19,225 nucleotides of DNA from positions 1 through 19,225 of the forward strand of contig CAVGIU010000021.1 in assembly GCA_963629425.1 (NCBI GenBank), given 5' to 3'. The position numbers and the translations under genes were made by a program. This document shows, one piece after another, positions 8,193 through 13,993 of the stretch; the stretch's first letter is position 1, and each line of letters begins with the position of its first letter. This stretch comes from F23-B02 sp963629425. Lineage in GTDB: Bacteria; Bacillota; Clostridia; Oscillospirales; Oscillospiraceae. The notes below the pieces were generated by a model. That model had not been told where the DNA came from and did not search any database. It worked only from the letters and a program-made list of their open reading frames with translations.

Positions 8193-9220
8193 TAAGATTT
8201 GAAAGCGACTATCTCGAGGGCGCAGTACCCGAGATAATGAGCAGGCTCATCGAAACGAATTATGAGCAGACGGCAGGCTACGGCACGGACCCCTACTGCC
8301 GTGCAGCCCGCGAAAAGATAAAGCTTGAATGCGATGCATTTGACGCGGACATTCATTTTCTCGTCGGCGGAACTCAGGCAAATCTTACGGTTATCGCCGC
8401 CGCATTGCGCCCGCATCAGGGCGTTATGGCGGCAGAGACCGCGCACATAGAAGTGCATGAAACAGGTGCTATAGAAGCAACAGGGCATAAGGTCATAACT
8501 CTGCCGACCGTTGACGGCAAAATTAACGCCGCCGATGTCAGGGATTGCGTTTTGCGCCACAGAGCGGATGAGTCGTATGAGCACATTGCCCAGCCCGCGA
8601 TGGTTTATATCTCGCAGCCGACGGAGACCGGAACGGTGTATTCGCTTTCCGAGCTTGAGGAAATGAGCAGCGCCTGCCGCGAGCTCGGCGTGCTGTTGTT
8701 TGTCGACGGTGCGCGCCTTTCATGTGCGCTTGCCTGCGAGGGTACGCCGACTTTGCGCGATCTTGCGCGTCTGTGCGACGTGTTCTACATCGGCGGGACA
8801 AAGCACGGCGCTCTCTTCGGCGAGGCGGTCGTTATTAAAAACGAAGCGATAAAAAGAGATTTTCGATATATCATAAAGCAGCGCGGCGGCATGTTTGCCA
8901 AGGGCAGACTGCTGGGGCTTCAGTTCGACACGCTGTTTACCGACGGCCTGTATTATAAGATAGGCCGCCGCGAGGTAACTCAGGCGACTCGCCTTCGCGC
9001 GGCTTTCGAGGCAAAGGGGATTGAATTTGCTTATCCCTCGCCGACAAATCAGATTTTCCCGACACTTAATAAGTCTCAGCTTGAGGCTCTGCGCGAAAAG
9101 TACAGCTTTTCGATACAAACTCCGCTGCCCGACGGCGGCGCGGTGGTGCGCTTCTGCACGAGCTGGGCGAGCAAGGAGAGCGATATAGATGCGCTCATCA
9201 CCGATATTAAAAACTTTTGA
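8189..9220 (+). CDS. ltaE: low-specificity threonine aldolase (PLP-dependent)
   Basis: Fold-type I PLP enzyme expected to cleave L-threonine or allo-threonine to glycine and acetaldehyde in the cytoplasm. 343 aa. The Schiff-base lysine is K205 in GGTKHGALFGEAVV. D173 and R176 in FVDGARL bind the cofactor pyridine and substrate region. H86 in AAETAHIEVHE is the ring-stacking histidine, and GGTQANL at 60-66 forms the phosphate-binding turn. The N-terminal FESDYLEGAVPEIM is typical of the beta-eliminating lyase/threonine aldolase superfamily. Alternative activities within this superfamily (phenylserine aldolase, beta-eliminating lyase) cannot be excluded. The ATG overlaps the clpE TGA (ATGA), so it is translationally coupled to clpE. 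Confidence 0.9.
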   Translation: MIRFESDYLEGAVPEIMSRLIETNYEQTAGYGTDPYCRAAREKIKLECDAFDADIHFLVGGTQANLTVIAAALRPHQGVMAAETAHIEVHETGAIEATGHKVITLPTVDGKINAADVRDCVLRHRADESYEHIAQPAMVYISQPTETGTVYSLSELEEMSSACRELGVLLFVDGARLSCALACEGTPTLRDLARLCDVFYIGGTKHGALFGEAVVIKNEAIKRDFRYIIKQRGGMFAKGRLLGLQFDTLFTDGLYYKIGRREVTQATRLRAAFEAKGIEFAYPSPTNQIFPTLNKSQLEALREKYSFSIQTPLPDGGAVVRFCTSWASKESDIDALITDIKNF

Positions 9221-9228
9221 GGTGCTGT

Positions 9229-9741
9229 ATGGCTAAGATAGAGATAATTCAGGGAGATATAACAAAGCAGAGCGTCGACGCTATCGTGAATGCCGCAAAC
9301 TGCTCACTGCTCGGCGGCGGCGGAGTCGACGGAGCTATCCACAGAGCCGCAGGCCCCGAGCTATTGGCGGAGTGCCGTACTCTTAACGGCTGCAAAACCG
9401 GCGAGGCGAAGATCACCCGCGGCTATAAGCTTCCGGCAAAGTACGTTATCCACACGCCCGGCCCGGTTTGGCACGGCGGCAATAACGGAGAGGAGGACAA
9501 GCTCAGAGCCTGCTATCGCAATTGCCTTGTGCTGTCGTCGGAAAACGGCTGCAAGACCGTCGATTTCCCGTCGATCTCCACCGGCGTTTATCATTTCCCA
9601 CTTGAAAAAGCGTCCGAGATCGCGATAAAAACCATCTCCGAGTATCTGTTCGAGCATCCGGAGATAGAGCGAGTGCGCATGGTCTGCTTTGATGAGCGTA
9701 CTAAAGGCTTTTACGAAAAAGCGCTGGAGAAGCTCAAATGA
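9229..9741 (+). CDS. macro-domain protein, O-acetyl-ADP-ribose deacetylase type
   Basis: 170 aa, a single macro domain. GDIT at 9-12 binds the adenosine end of ADP-ribose. NAAN at 21-24 and the glycine loop GGGGVDGAIH at 29-38 (with D34) match the E. coli YmdB / human MacroD catalytic group. ISTGVYHFP near 117-125 forms the diphosphate loop. The family hydrolyses O-acetyl-ADP-ribose or mono-ADP-ribosyl esters on Asp/Glu. The frame can be extended to a TTG at 9217 inside ltaE, but the ATG at 9229 with GAGGTG just upstream gives the standard MAKIEIIQGDIT start. It overlaps the rhomboid gene by 4 nt. No ADP-ribosyltransferase partner is visible in the window. Confidence 0.93.
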   Translation: MAKIEIIQGDITKQSVDAIVNAANCSLLGGGGVDGAIHRAAGPELLAECRTLNGCKTGEAKITRGYKLPAKYVIHTPGPVWHGGNNGEEDKLRACYRNCLVLSSENGCKTVDFPSISTGVYHFPLEKASEIAIKTISEYLFEHPEIERVRMVCFDERTKGFYEKALEKLK

Positions 9742-10298
9742 AAAGACTGTTCAGACTTCAATATAATGCCCCCGTGACGCTTACCTTCGCGCTCATATCG
9801 CTGCTCGCGCTGCTGCTCGGTAAGCTCACAAACGGCTGGACTGACACATATCTTTTCAGCGTGTGGCACTCGTCGCTGTCGGATTTGCTGACATATCCGC
9901 GCTTTTTTCTGCACGTTCTCGGCCATGTAGACTATGACCATTACATAGGCAATATGATGATGATCCTCGTCGTAGGTCCGGGGCTTGAGGAAAAGTACGG
10001 CAGCCGCAATCTTTTAAGCGCCATCGTCATAACGGCGCTCGTGTCCGGCCTTGTGTACTGGTTCCTGTTTCCGGGCTCAATGCTCATGGGTGCGTCGGGC
10101 ATCGTGTTCATGATGATAGTCATGGCCTCGCTTGCCGGAATGCGCGACGGCTGCATACCCATAACGCTCATACTTGTGCTCGTTCTCTACCTCGGCAGCG
10201 AGGTGGTCGACGGGATCATGCTCAAGGATAATGTCTCGCAGCTTACGCATATCATCGGCGGCATTTGCGGCGCGGTTTTGGGGCTGAGAAGACGATGA
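9738..10298 (+). CDS. small rhomboid-family intramembrane serine protease
   Basis: 186 aa, about six hydrophobic segments and little outside the membrane, i.e. the minimal bacterial rhomboid core. The catalytic serine is S120 in GASG and its partner histidine is H171 in the last helix (THIIGGICGAVLG). The conserved oxyanion-side pattern H-x4-H-x3-N is seen as H63, H68 and N72 (GHVDYDHYIGN). The three signature elements are therefore all present, suggesting an active protease. The ATG overlaps the macro-domain stop (ATGA) and the next gene overlaps its stop in the same way. The substrate cannot be inferred. Confidence 0.88.
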   Translation: MKRLFRLQYNAPVTLTFALISLLALLLGKLTNGWTDTYLFSVWHSSLSDLLTYPRFFLHVLGHVDYDHYIGNMMMILVVGPGLEEKYGSRNLLSAIVITALVSGLVYWFLFPGSMLMGASGIVFMMIVMASLAGMRDGCIPITLILVLVLYLGSEVVDGIMLKDNVSQLTHIIGGICGAVLGLRRR

Positions 10299-10723
10299 AG
10301 GAAAAAGTCATAATATCTGCCTGCCTGTTGGGGCTTGACTGCAAATACGACGGCGGCAATAACCGCCTGCCGGAGGACACGATAGGGAAGCTTGCGGAAA
10401 AATACGAGCTCATCCCTGTGTGCCCGGAATGCTACGGCGGACTTACCACGCCGCGAACCCCGTCCGAGCGGTTGGGTGACAAGGTTGTTTCAAAAAACGG
10501 CGTGGATGTGACAGCGCAATTTGATAATGGCGCAAATGCGGCGCTTTACCTTGCTGAGCTTTTCAATGTGAAGACAGCGATACTTAAGGCAAACAGCCCA
10601 TCCTGCGGCAGCGGCACGATCTACGACGGCAAGTTCACGGGAACGCTTGTTCCCGGCAACGGAGTCACCGCCGAGCTGCTGAAGGCGCACGGCATTAAGA
10701 TAATAGACGAAAATGCACTCTGA
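10295..10723 (+). CDS. DUF523 family cysteine-rich protein
   Basis: 142 aa. It matches the DUF523 pattern: ISACLLGLDCKYDGGNN at the N-terminus, PVCPECYGGLTTPR in the middle and NSPSCGSG toward the C-terminus. The conserved cysteines (C9, C16, the CPEC pair and the SPSCG cysteine) could bind a metal or iron-sulfur cluster, but function is not known for the family. I took the ATG at 10295, which overlaps the rhomboid TGA; a TTG at 10265 is in frame but lies deep in the rhomboid gene. It is the last gene of the long + strand array: its final codons form the left arm of the terminator. Confidence 0.9.
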   Translation: MKEKVIISACLLGLDCKYDGGNNRLPEDTIGKLAEKYELIPVCPECYGGLTTPRTPSERLGDKVVSKNGVDVTAQFDNGANAALYLAELFNVKTAILKANSPSCGSGTIYDGKFTGTLVPGNGVTAELLKAHGIKIIDENAL

Positions 10724-10739
10724 AAAGAGTGCATTTTTT
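10711..10739 (+). terminator. intrinsic terminator of the methyltransferase-DUF523 gene array
   Basis: A perfect 10-bp stem pairs AAATGCACTC (10711-10720) with GAGTGCATTT (10727-10736). The 6-nt loop TGAAAA (10721-10726) contains the DUF523 stop codon, and T's continue to 10739. The stem starts within the last coding triplets. Confidence 0.9.
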
Positions 10740-10759
10740 GGTTTGCGATCTCATATGCT
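10731..10759 (+). promoter_or_regulatory. candidate sigma-E-type promoter for yabP
   Basis: GCATTTT (10731-10737) and CATATGCT (10752-10759) are separated by 14 bp. They resemble the mother-cell sigma-E consensus (roughly KMATATT - 14/15 bp - CATACAMT). Predicted transcription start is near 10765, about 20 nt before the yabP ATG. The -35 element lies in the T-rich arm of the preceding terminator. In B. subtilis yabP and yabQ are known sigma-E genes, which supports the call; the match is not perfect. Confidence 0.4.
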
Positions 10760-10785
10760 TGTACAAAAAAAGGAGGGCGCGGCAT

Positions 10786-11064
10786 ATGGCATATGAGGAA
10801 AAACAGCCGTCAAAGGCGCACAGCATAAACATGGAGGACAGGACGAGGCTCAATATAACCGGCGTTGAGGACGTTGAGAGCTTTGATGAGAACGTTATCG
10901 TTATGAACACGAGCAGCGGCGACCTCATCGTGCGAGGCAGCGGTCTGCACATAGGCAAGATAAGTCTCGATATCGGGCAGCTGAGCGTCGAGGGCAGCAT
11001 AAGCGAACTCAGCTACGAGGACAATGCCCCCACGGGCGGCTTCTGGCAGAAACTTTTCGGATAA
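10786..11064 (+). CDS. yabP: sporulation protein YabP
   Basis: 92 aa. The YabP/YqfC-like core is visible: R-x-x-L-x-I-T-G-V-E-D-V-E-S-F-D-E near residues 20-36, followed by short beta segments ending in SVEGSISELSYED. In B. subtilis YabP is made in the mother cell and is needed for cortex/coat assembly. The ATG at 10786 has a perfect AGGAGG at 10771-10776, 9 nt upstream; a GTG further upstream in frame lies in the terminator and is not credible. The stop TAA is directly followed by the yabQ ATG (TAAATG). Its presence says the organism belongs to a spore-forming lineage. Confidence 0.92.
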   Translation: MAYEEKQPSKAHSINMEDRTRLNITGVEDVESFDENVIVMNTSSGDLIVRGSGLHIGKISLDIGQLSVEGSISELSYEDNAPTGGFWQKLFG

Positions 11065-11658
11065 ATGCACCTTGACGTTTCGCTTCAGCTTGCGCAGCTT
11101 GCAACGTCCGCTCTGACGGGCTTTGGCCTCGGTCTTATTTACGACGCACTTCGCGCCCTTCGCCGGGAGCTGCACAGAAATGCGGTGCTCGATGCACTGT
11201 TTTGTGCGGTGCTTCTTGCGGCGCTGTTCATTCTCGGCATGGATATGGGGCAGGGGGGACTGCATATATTCATGTTTTGCGCCGCAGCTGCCGGCTTTGC
11301 GGCCTATATGGTGCTTTTAAGCCCGGTGATATTGCCCGCTTTTGCCCGCTTGACAGGCTTTATGGCCCAAATTTTCGCTCCGATTGCGAAAATTATAAAA
11401 AAATTCGCCGATGCCGTCAAAAAATGCTTTTCAAAAGCCTTTAACTGGTATACAATGAAAAAACAAAGCGGCAGAAGGAGAAAAGCGAAGCGGAATGAAA
11501 AAATCGACGACGATCATCGGTCTGGCATTGACGATGCTTGCCGTATATGCTATTCTGAACCTGGTAAGCCTCAAGCGCGACCTCACCGACGCAATGGAGC
11601 AGTCAAGCGCACTGCGGGCGGAGATCGAGCAGGCACAGGCAGAGAACGCATATCTTGA
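11065..11658 (+). CDS. yabQ: sporulation protein YabQ, with probably aberrant C-terminus
   Basis: 197 aa as read. Three hydrophobic segments lie at about 12-30, 42-62 and 66-93, followed by a basic tail; FGLGLIYDALRALRR is typical of YabQ, a membrane protein of the mother cell required for the spore cortex. From about residue 135 onward the frame continues 164 nt into divIC, and the last 50 or so residues are rich in R, G, A and P with no recognisable pattern, as expected from reading a real gene out of frame. If one A were added to the A6 run at 11458-11463, the tail would read KKTKRQKEKSEAE and stop at TGA 11496-11498, overlapping the divIC ATG as ATGA. I therefore regard the region after about 11463 as doubtful. 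Confidence 0.85.
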   Translation: MHLDVSLQLAQLATSALTGFGLGLIYDALRALRRELHRNAVLDALFCAVLLAALFILGMDMGQGGLHIFMFCAAAAGFAAYMVLLSPVILPAFARLTGFMAQIFAPIAKIIKKFADAVKKCFSKAFNWYTMKKQSGRRRKAKRNEKIDDDHRSGIDDACRICYSEPGKPQARPHRRNGAVKRTAGGDRAGTGRERIS

Positions 11659-11767
11659 AGAGCAGATGCAGGACATTGATACAGACGATGGAATAGAAAG
11701 TTTGGCAGAATACCGGCTGAGACTTATCGGCGCGGATGAAAAGATATTCAGAGATATAAGGGGATAA
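11495..11767 (+). CDS. divIC: septum formation initiator DivIC/FtsB family
   Basis: 90 aa. A short cytoplasmic start (MKKS) is followed by one transmembrane helix (TIIGLALTMLAVYAILNLV, about 5-23), then a coiled coil (about 25-60, with the heptad-like LRAEIEQAQAENAYLEEQM) and the conserved FtsB/DivIC end pattern (SLAEYRLRLIGADEKIF). DivIC joins DivIB and FtsL in the divisome. The nearest good SD is AGGAG at 11476-11480, 14 nt away, which is long; translation may depend on coupling to yabQ through an ATGA junction that is intact only in the alternative yabQ frame. Gene order yabP-yabQ-divIC-yabR is the same as in B. subtilis. Confidence 0.92.
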   Translation: MKKSTTIIGLALTMLAVYAILNLVSLKRDLTDAMEQSSALRAEIEQAQAENAYLEEQMQDIDTDDGIESLAEYRLRLIGADEKIFRDIRG

Positions 11768-11770
11768 AAT

Positions 11771-12217
11771 ATGCAGCCTGAAGTGGGAGCGGTGCTGGAA
11801 GGCAAGGTAAGCGGCGTAACAAAGTTCGGCGCTTTCGTTAACCTGCCCGGAGGCAAAAGCGGTCTCGTGCATATTTCCGAGATCGCAAACACTTTTGTAA
11901 GCGACGTTGCGCAGTTCGTCAGCGTCGGTCAGACTGTCAAGGTCAAGGTCATCGGCATAAACGGAGATAAGATAAATCTCTCGATAAAGCGCGCCGAGGA
12001 AGCTCCGGAAGCGCCGCGAAAGCGCGCGCCTTCTCAGCAGCGCCCCGCCGCCCCCGGACCGCAGCAGCAATCCGCCCGACCGACGGGTCAGGTCGCTGCA
12101 CCCACGGAGGATCAGGCCTTCGAGGATAAGCTCAAGCAGTTCATGAAGGATTCCGACAGCCGCATTGCGGATAATCGCATGTATGCCGACCGCGGCCGCT
12201 CGCGCAGAAGAAAATAA
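11771..12217 (+). CDS. yabR: S1 RNA-binding domain protein (YabR-like)
   Basis: 148 aa. Residues 1-75 form a single S1 domain: VGAVLEGKVSGVTKFGAFVNLPGG, LVHISEIA, VGQTVKVKVIGIN and INLSIKRAEE are all standard S1 strands, including the FGAFV aromatic RNA-binding face. Residues 80-120 are a low-complexity linker rich in Pro, Ala, Gln and Arg, and the end is an acidic helix followed by the basic tail RGRSRRRK. The related B. subtilis YabR and YugI proteins associate with ribosomes. SD AAGGGG (11758-11763) is 7 nt before the ATG. It is the last gene of the sporulation/division cluster. Confidence 0.92.
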   Translation: MQPEVGAVLEGKVSGVTKFGAFVNLPGGKSGLVHISEIANTFVSDVAQFVSVGQTVKVKVIGINGDKINLSIKRAEEAPEAPRKRAPSQQRPAAPGPQQQSARPTGQVAAPTEDQAFEDKLKQFMKDSDSRIADNRMYADRGRSRRRK

Positions 12218-12398
12218 GCTGTCAGCCGCCTTTGCGGGCGGCATTGGCGGGATTTTCGCTGAAAAAGCCGGGAAAATGCATCGCAGGGTTATGCTTCGTG
12301 CAAGCCGCAATAACTGCACTGTTCTAAACTGCACGCATTTTTGCGCAGAACTTATCCGCGGCTGTACTGTTTTAACGAAATTCTTAATATGTCTTAAT

Positions 12399-12428
12399 AA
12401 ACGCGGCGGTTTTTACCGCCGCGTTTTT
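12399..12428 (+). terminator. strong intrinsic terminator downstream of yabR
   Basis: The perfect arms ACGCGGCGGT (12401-12410) and ACCGCCGCGT (12415-12424) enclose a TTTT loop. Two A-T pairs extend the stem, and T's run to 12428. It lies about 180 nt after the yabR stop, so either the operon has a long 3' UTR or a small RNA ends here. A second, weaker hairpin (GCCGCC 12225-12230 / GGCGGC 12237-12242) sits right after yabR without a clean T tract. Confidence 0.85.
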
Positions 12429-12586
12429 GCGCTGTCGGTGTGCATGCTGATCGAAAATGCAGCTTTTGCAGCTGCAAAATCGCAGATGATTGCAAGCTGC
12501 CTTTCATTTAAACCGCCGTTTTTGCATCACAGGCGCATGCAATCTTGCAAAAAATGCGCCCGTTCGGCTCGTGAACGCTCCAAAAC

Positions 12587-12596
12587 NNNNNNNNNN
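12587..12596. other. assembly gap (10 N) between matching 9-bp ends
   Basis: Exactly ten N. The nine bases before the gap (CTCCAAAAC, 12578-12586) are repeated immediately after it (12597-12605). This suggests two contig ends that overlap and were joined with a fixed-size placeholder, not missing sequence. Confidence 0.9.
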
Positions 12597-12704
12597 CTCC
12601 AAAACGAATAATGAAGCCTTGCATTATGCAAACTGCAAAATGTCTGCAAAAGCCATTCTGCAAGTTTTCAAAATGCGGCTGCAAAACGCGAAATATTGTG
12701 CAAC

Positions 12705-12736
12705 TTTCACAAAATATAAAACTCGTTTTTGTGAAA
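12705..12736. repeat. 10-bp inverted repeat upstream of the small-peptide promoter
   Basis: TTTCACAAAA (12705-12714) is the exact reverse complement of TTTTGTGAAA (12727-12736), with a 12-bp spacer. It ends 5 bp before the predicted -35 box at 12742, a position suited to a regulator-binding site. The regulator is unknown. Confidence 0.5.
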
Positions 12737-12741
12737 AACAG

Positions 12742-12769
12742 TTGATTTTCTCGGCGGAATGACTATAAT
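12742..12769 (+). promoter_or_regulatory. sigma-A promoter of the 27-aa peptide gene
   Basis: A TTGATT -35 (12742-12747) and a perfect TATAAT -10 (12764-12769) are separated by 16 bp. The predicted start is near 12776, giving a leader of about 50 nt. Confidence 0.75.
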
Positions 12770-12825
12770 GAAAAATGCAAAGAGGAAATAAACTCAAGGC
12801 CTAAATTTGAAAGGAGCACATAACA

Positions 12826-12909
12826 ATGTTAACAGGTATCGGTATTTTCGGAGCAGCATATCTCACCGGCATGGTTTTGATGACCGTTAAGGGCATGCAG
12901 AAGGCATAA
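12826..12909 (+). CDS. 27-residue hydrophobic peptide, free-standing gene
   Basis: ATG at 12826 with AAGGAG at 12811-12816, 9 nt upstream, and stop TAA at 12907-12909. The peptide starts MLTGIGIFGAAYL, continues with a hydrophobic stretch (TGMVLMT) and ends with a basic tail (VKGMQKA), so it could be a single membrane-spanning or membrane-associated helix. It has its own promoter (12742-12769) and a strong terminator (12928-12959), and no other open frame of note lies in the transcript. That architecture argues for a real, possibly well-expressed gene. I do not recognise the family; a type I toxin, a small membrane-complex subunit or a leader peptide are possible but unsupported. Confidence 0.65.
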   Translation: MLTGIGIFGAAYLTGMVLMTVKGMQKA

Positions 12910-12927
12910 TTGAGTAATGATATAACG

Positions 12928-12959
12928 TCAAGCCCCCGTCTTCGGGGGCTTGATTTTTT
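12928..12959 (+). terminator. intrinsic terminator of the 27-aa peptide gene
   Basis: An 11-bp perfect stem pairs TCAAGCCCCCG (12928-12938) with CGGGGGCTTGA (12943-12953), loop TCTT, followed by six T's (12954-12959). It begins about 18 nt after the peptide stop codon. Confidence 0.93.
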
Positions 12960-12979
12960 ATGTTTCCGGCGTGTATAAT
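12950..12979 (+). promoter_or_regulatory. sigma-A promoter of the pseudouridine synthase gene, predicted leaderless start
   Basis: A TTGATT -35 (12950-12955) lies inside the 3' arm and T tract of the preceding terminator; a perfect TATAAT -10 (12974-12979) follows after an 18-bp spacer. The predicted transcription start, 12986 or 12987, is at or one base before the ATG at 12987. No Shine-Dalgarno sequence precedes that ATG. Confidence 0.65.
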
Positions 12980-12986
12980 ATCGCGT

Positions 12987-13964
12987 ATGAAGGAACTGAC
13001 CGTAAGGCGAAACGACGCAGGTCAGCGGCTCGACCGCTTTGTCGGCAAGGCGGTGCCGCTGCTGCCGGAAACGCTGCTGCAAAAGTACATAAGGATAAAG
13101 CGTATAAAGCTTAACGGCAAGGGTGCAAAGCGCGATACGCGCCTTAACGAGGGTGATGTGCTCAGCCTCTACATAAACGATGAGTTTTTCGAAAAGCCGC
13201 GCGAGGGAAATGCGTACCTCAAGGTCGGAAAGCCGAGGATAAACATAGTCTATGAGGACGAAAATATCCTGCTTGCCGATAAAAAGCCGGGCGTGCTGTG
13301 TCATAGTGCCGGTGCGTGGGATTATAACACGCTCATCGCAAACATCCAGGCCTATCTCGCGCAGAAAGGCGAGTGGGATCCCAAGGGCGAAAACTCCTTT
13401 GCCCCAGCGCTCTGTAACCGCATCGACCGCAACACCGGCGGCATAGTGATCGCCGCGAAAAACGCCGAGGCACTGAGAATATTAAATGACAAGATACGCG
13501 ACAGGGAGATAGAGAAATACTATCTTTGTGCCGTTCAGGGAAAACCGAAACAGCCGCACGGCAGACTGGAGAACTATCTTTTCAAGGATGCGGCGAAAAA
13601 TCAGGTCTATGTCAAAAACCGCCCCGAGCCCGGCGCAAAGACCGCGATCACCGAGTACAGGCTCATAAAAAGCTCGGGCGCTCTTTCGCTTATGGAGTGC
13701 AGGCTCCTCACGGGCCGCACACATCAGATACGCGCGCAGATGGCTCACGCCGGTATGCCGCTTCTCGGCGACGGGAAGTACGGCAGCGAGCGTTTTAATA
13801 AAAATTTCGGCGAAAAGGGGCAGGCGCTTTATTCGTATAAGCTCGAATTTGCCTTCCCAACGGATGCGGGCGTTTTAGAGTATTTAAGAGGCAAAACGTT
13901 CACCGTCGAAAGCGTTGAATTTGCGGAAAAATATTTCGGCATCACATGTCTTGACGGTATTTGA
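12987..13964 (+). CDS. RluA-family 23S rRNA/tRNA pseudouridine synthase
   Basis: 325 aa. The N-terminal S4 RNA-binding domain is at about 1-60 (QRLDRFVGKA, YIRIKRIKLNG), and the RluA-type catalytic domain follows. The catalytic aspartate is D147 in CNRIDRNTGG, the family form of RLDxxTSG. LTGRTHQIRAQMAHAG and LGDGKYGS are the other standard RluC/RluD motifs. The enzyme converts uridine to pseudouridine in RNA; target positions cannot be told from sequence. The ATG at 12987 gives the canonical start (MKELTVRRNDAGQRLDRF), but there is no SD and the -10 box ends 7 nt before it. It is a single-gene unit between two regulated neighbours. Confidence 0.93.
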   Translation: MKELTVRRNDAGQRLDRFVGKAVPLLPETLLQKYIRIKRIKLNGKGAKRDTRLNEGDVLSLYINDEFFEKPREGNAYLKVGKPRINIVYEDENILLADKKPGVLCHSAGAWDYNTLIANIQAYLAQKGEWDPKGENSFAPALCNRIDRNTGGIVIAAKNAEALRILNDKIRDREIEKYYLCAVQGKPKQPHGRLENYLFKDAAKNQVYVKNRPEPGAKTAITEYRLIKSSGALSLMECRLLTGRTHQIRAQMAHAGMPLLGDGKYGSERFNKNFGEKGQALYSYKLEFAFPTDAGVLEYLRGKTFTVESVEFAEKYFGITCLDGI

Positions 13965-13993
13965 AAAATTATCGCAAAAAATGCGGAAAAATA

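Larger units (their letters stand above)
12429..12741. other. non-coding spacer with TGCAAAA words, palindrome and inverted repeat
   Basis: I see no credible gene on either strand here. The stretch is unusually rich in TGCAAAA-like words (near 12473, 12546, 12634, 12645 and 12680, plus several TGCAA). It holds a perfect 16-bp palindrome at 12464-12479 (TTTTGCAGCTGCAAAA) and a 10-bp inverted repeat at 12705-12714 / 12727-12736 (TTTCACAAAA ... TTTTGTGAAA). It is interrupted by a 10-N gap at 12587-12596. Base composition is more AT-rich than the flanking genes. Confidence 0.6.

Noticed and set aside
11397..11403. A7 run in yabQ that fits a -1 slippery heptamer (A AAA AAA)
   Set aside because: A -1 shift here reaches a stop at 11442, which only truncates YabQ and does not restore the divIC junction. 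No downstream structure was evident to me.
12337..12357. Possible small RNA ending at the 12399-12428 terminator
   Set aside because: Only a small CGCA/TGCG hairpin is visible and I could not find a convincing promoter between the yabR stop and the terminator; a long yabR 3' UTR explains it.
12560..12578. GTTCGGCTC resembling a tRNA T-arm
   Set aside because: It forms only an isolated CGTTC/GAACG hairpin; no acceptor, D or anticodon stems surround it.
12165..12611. Open frame running from yabR through the terminator and the N gap
   Set aside because: It crosses a strong terminator and ambiguous bases and shows no protein-like pattern; it overlaps the end of yabR out of frame.
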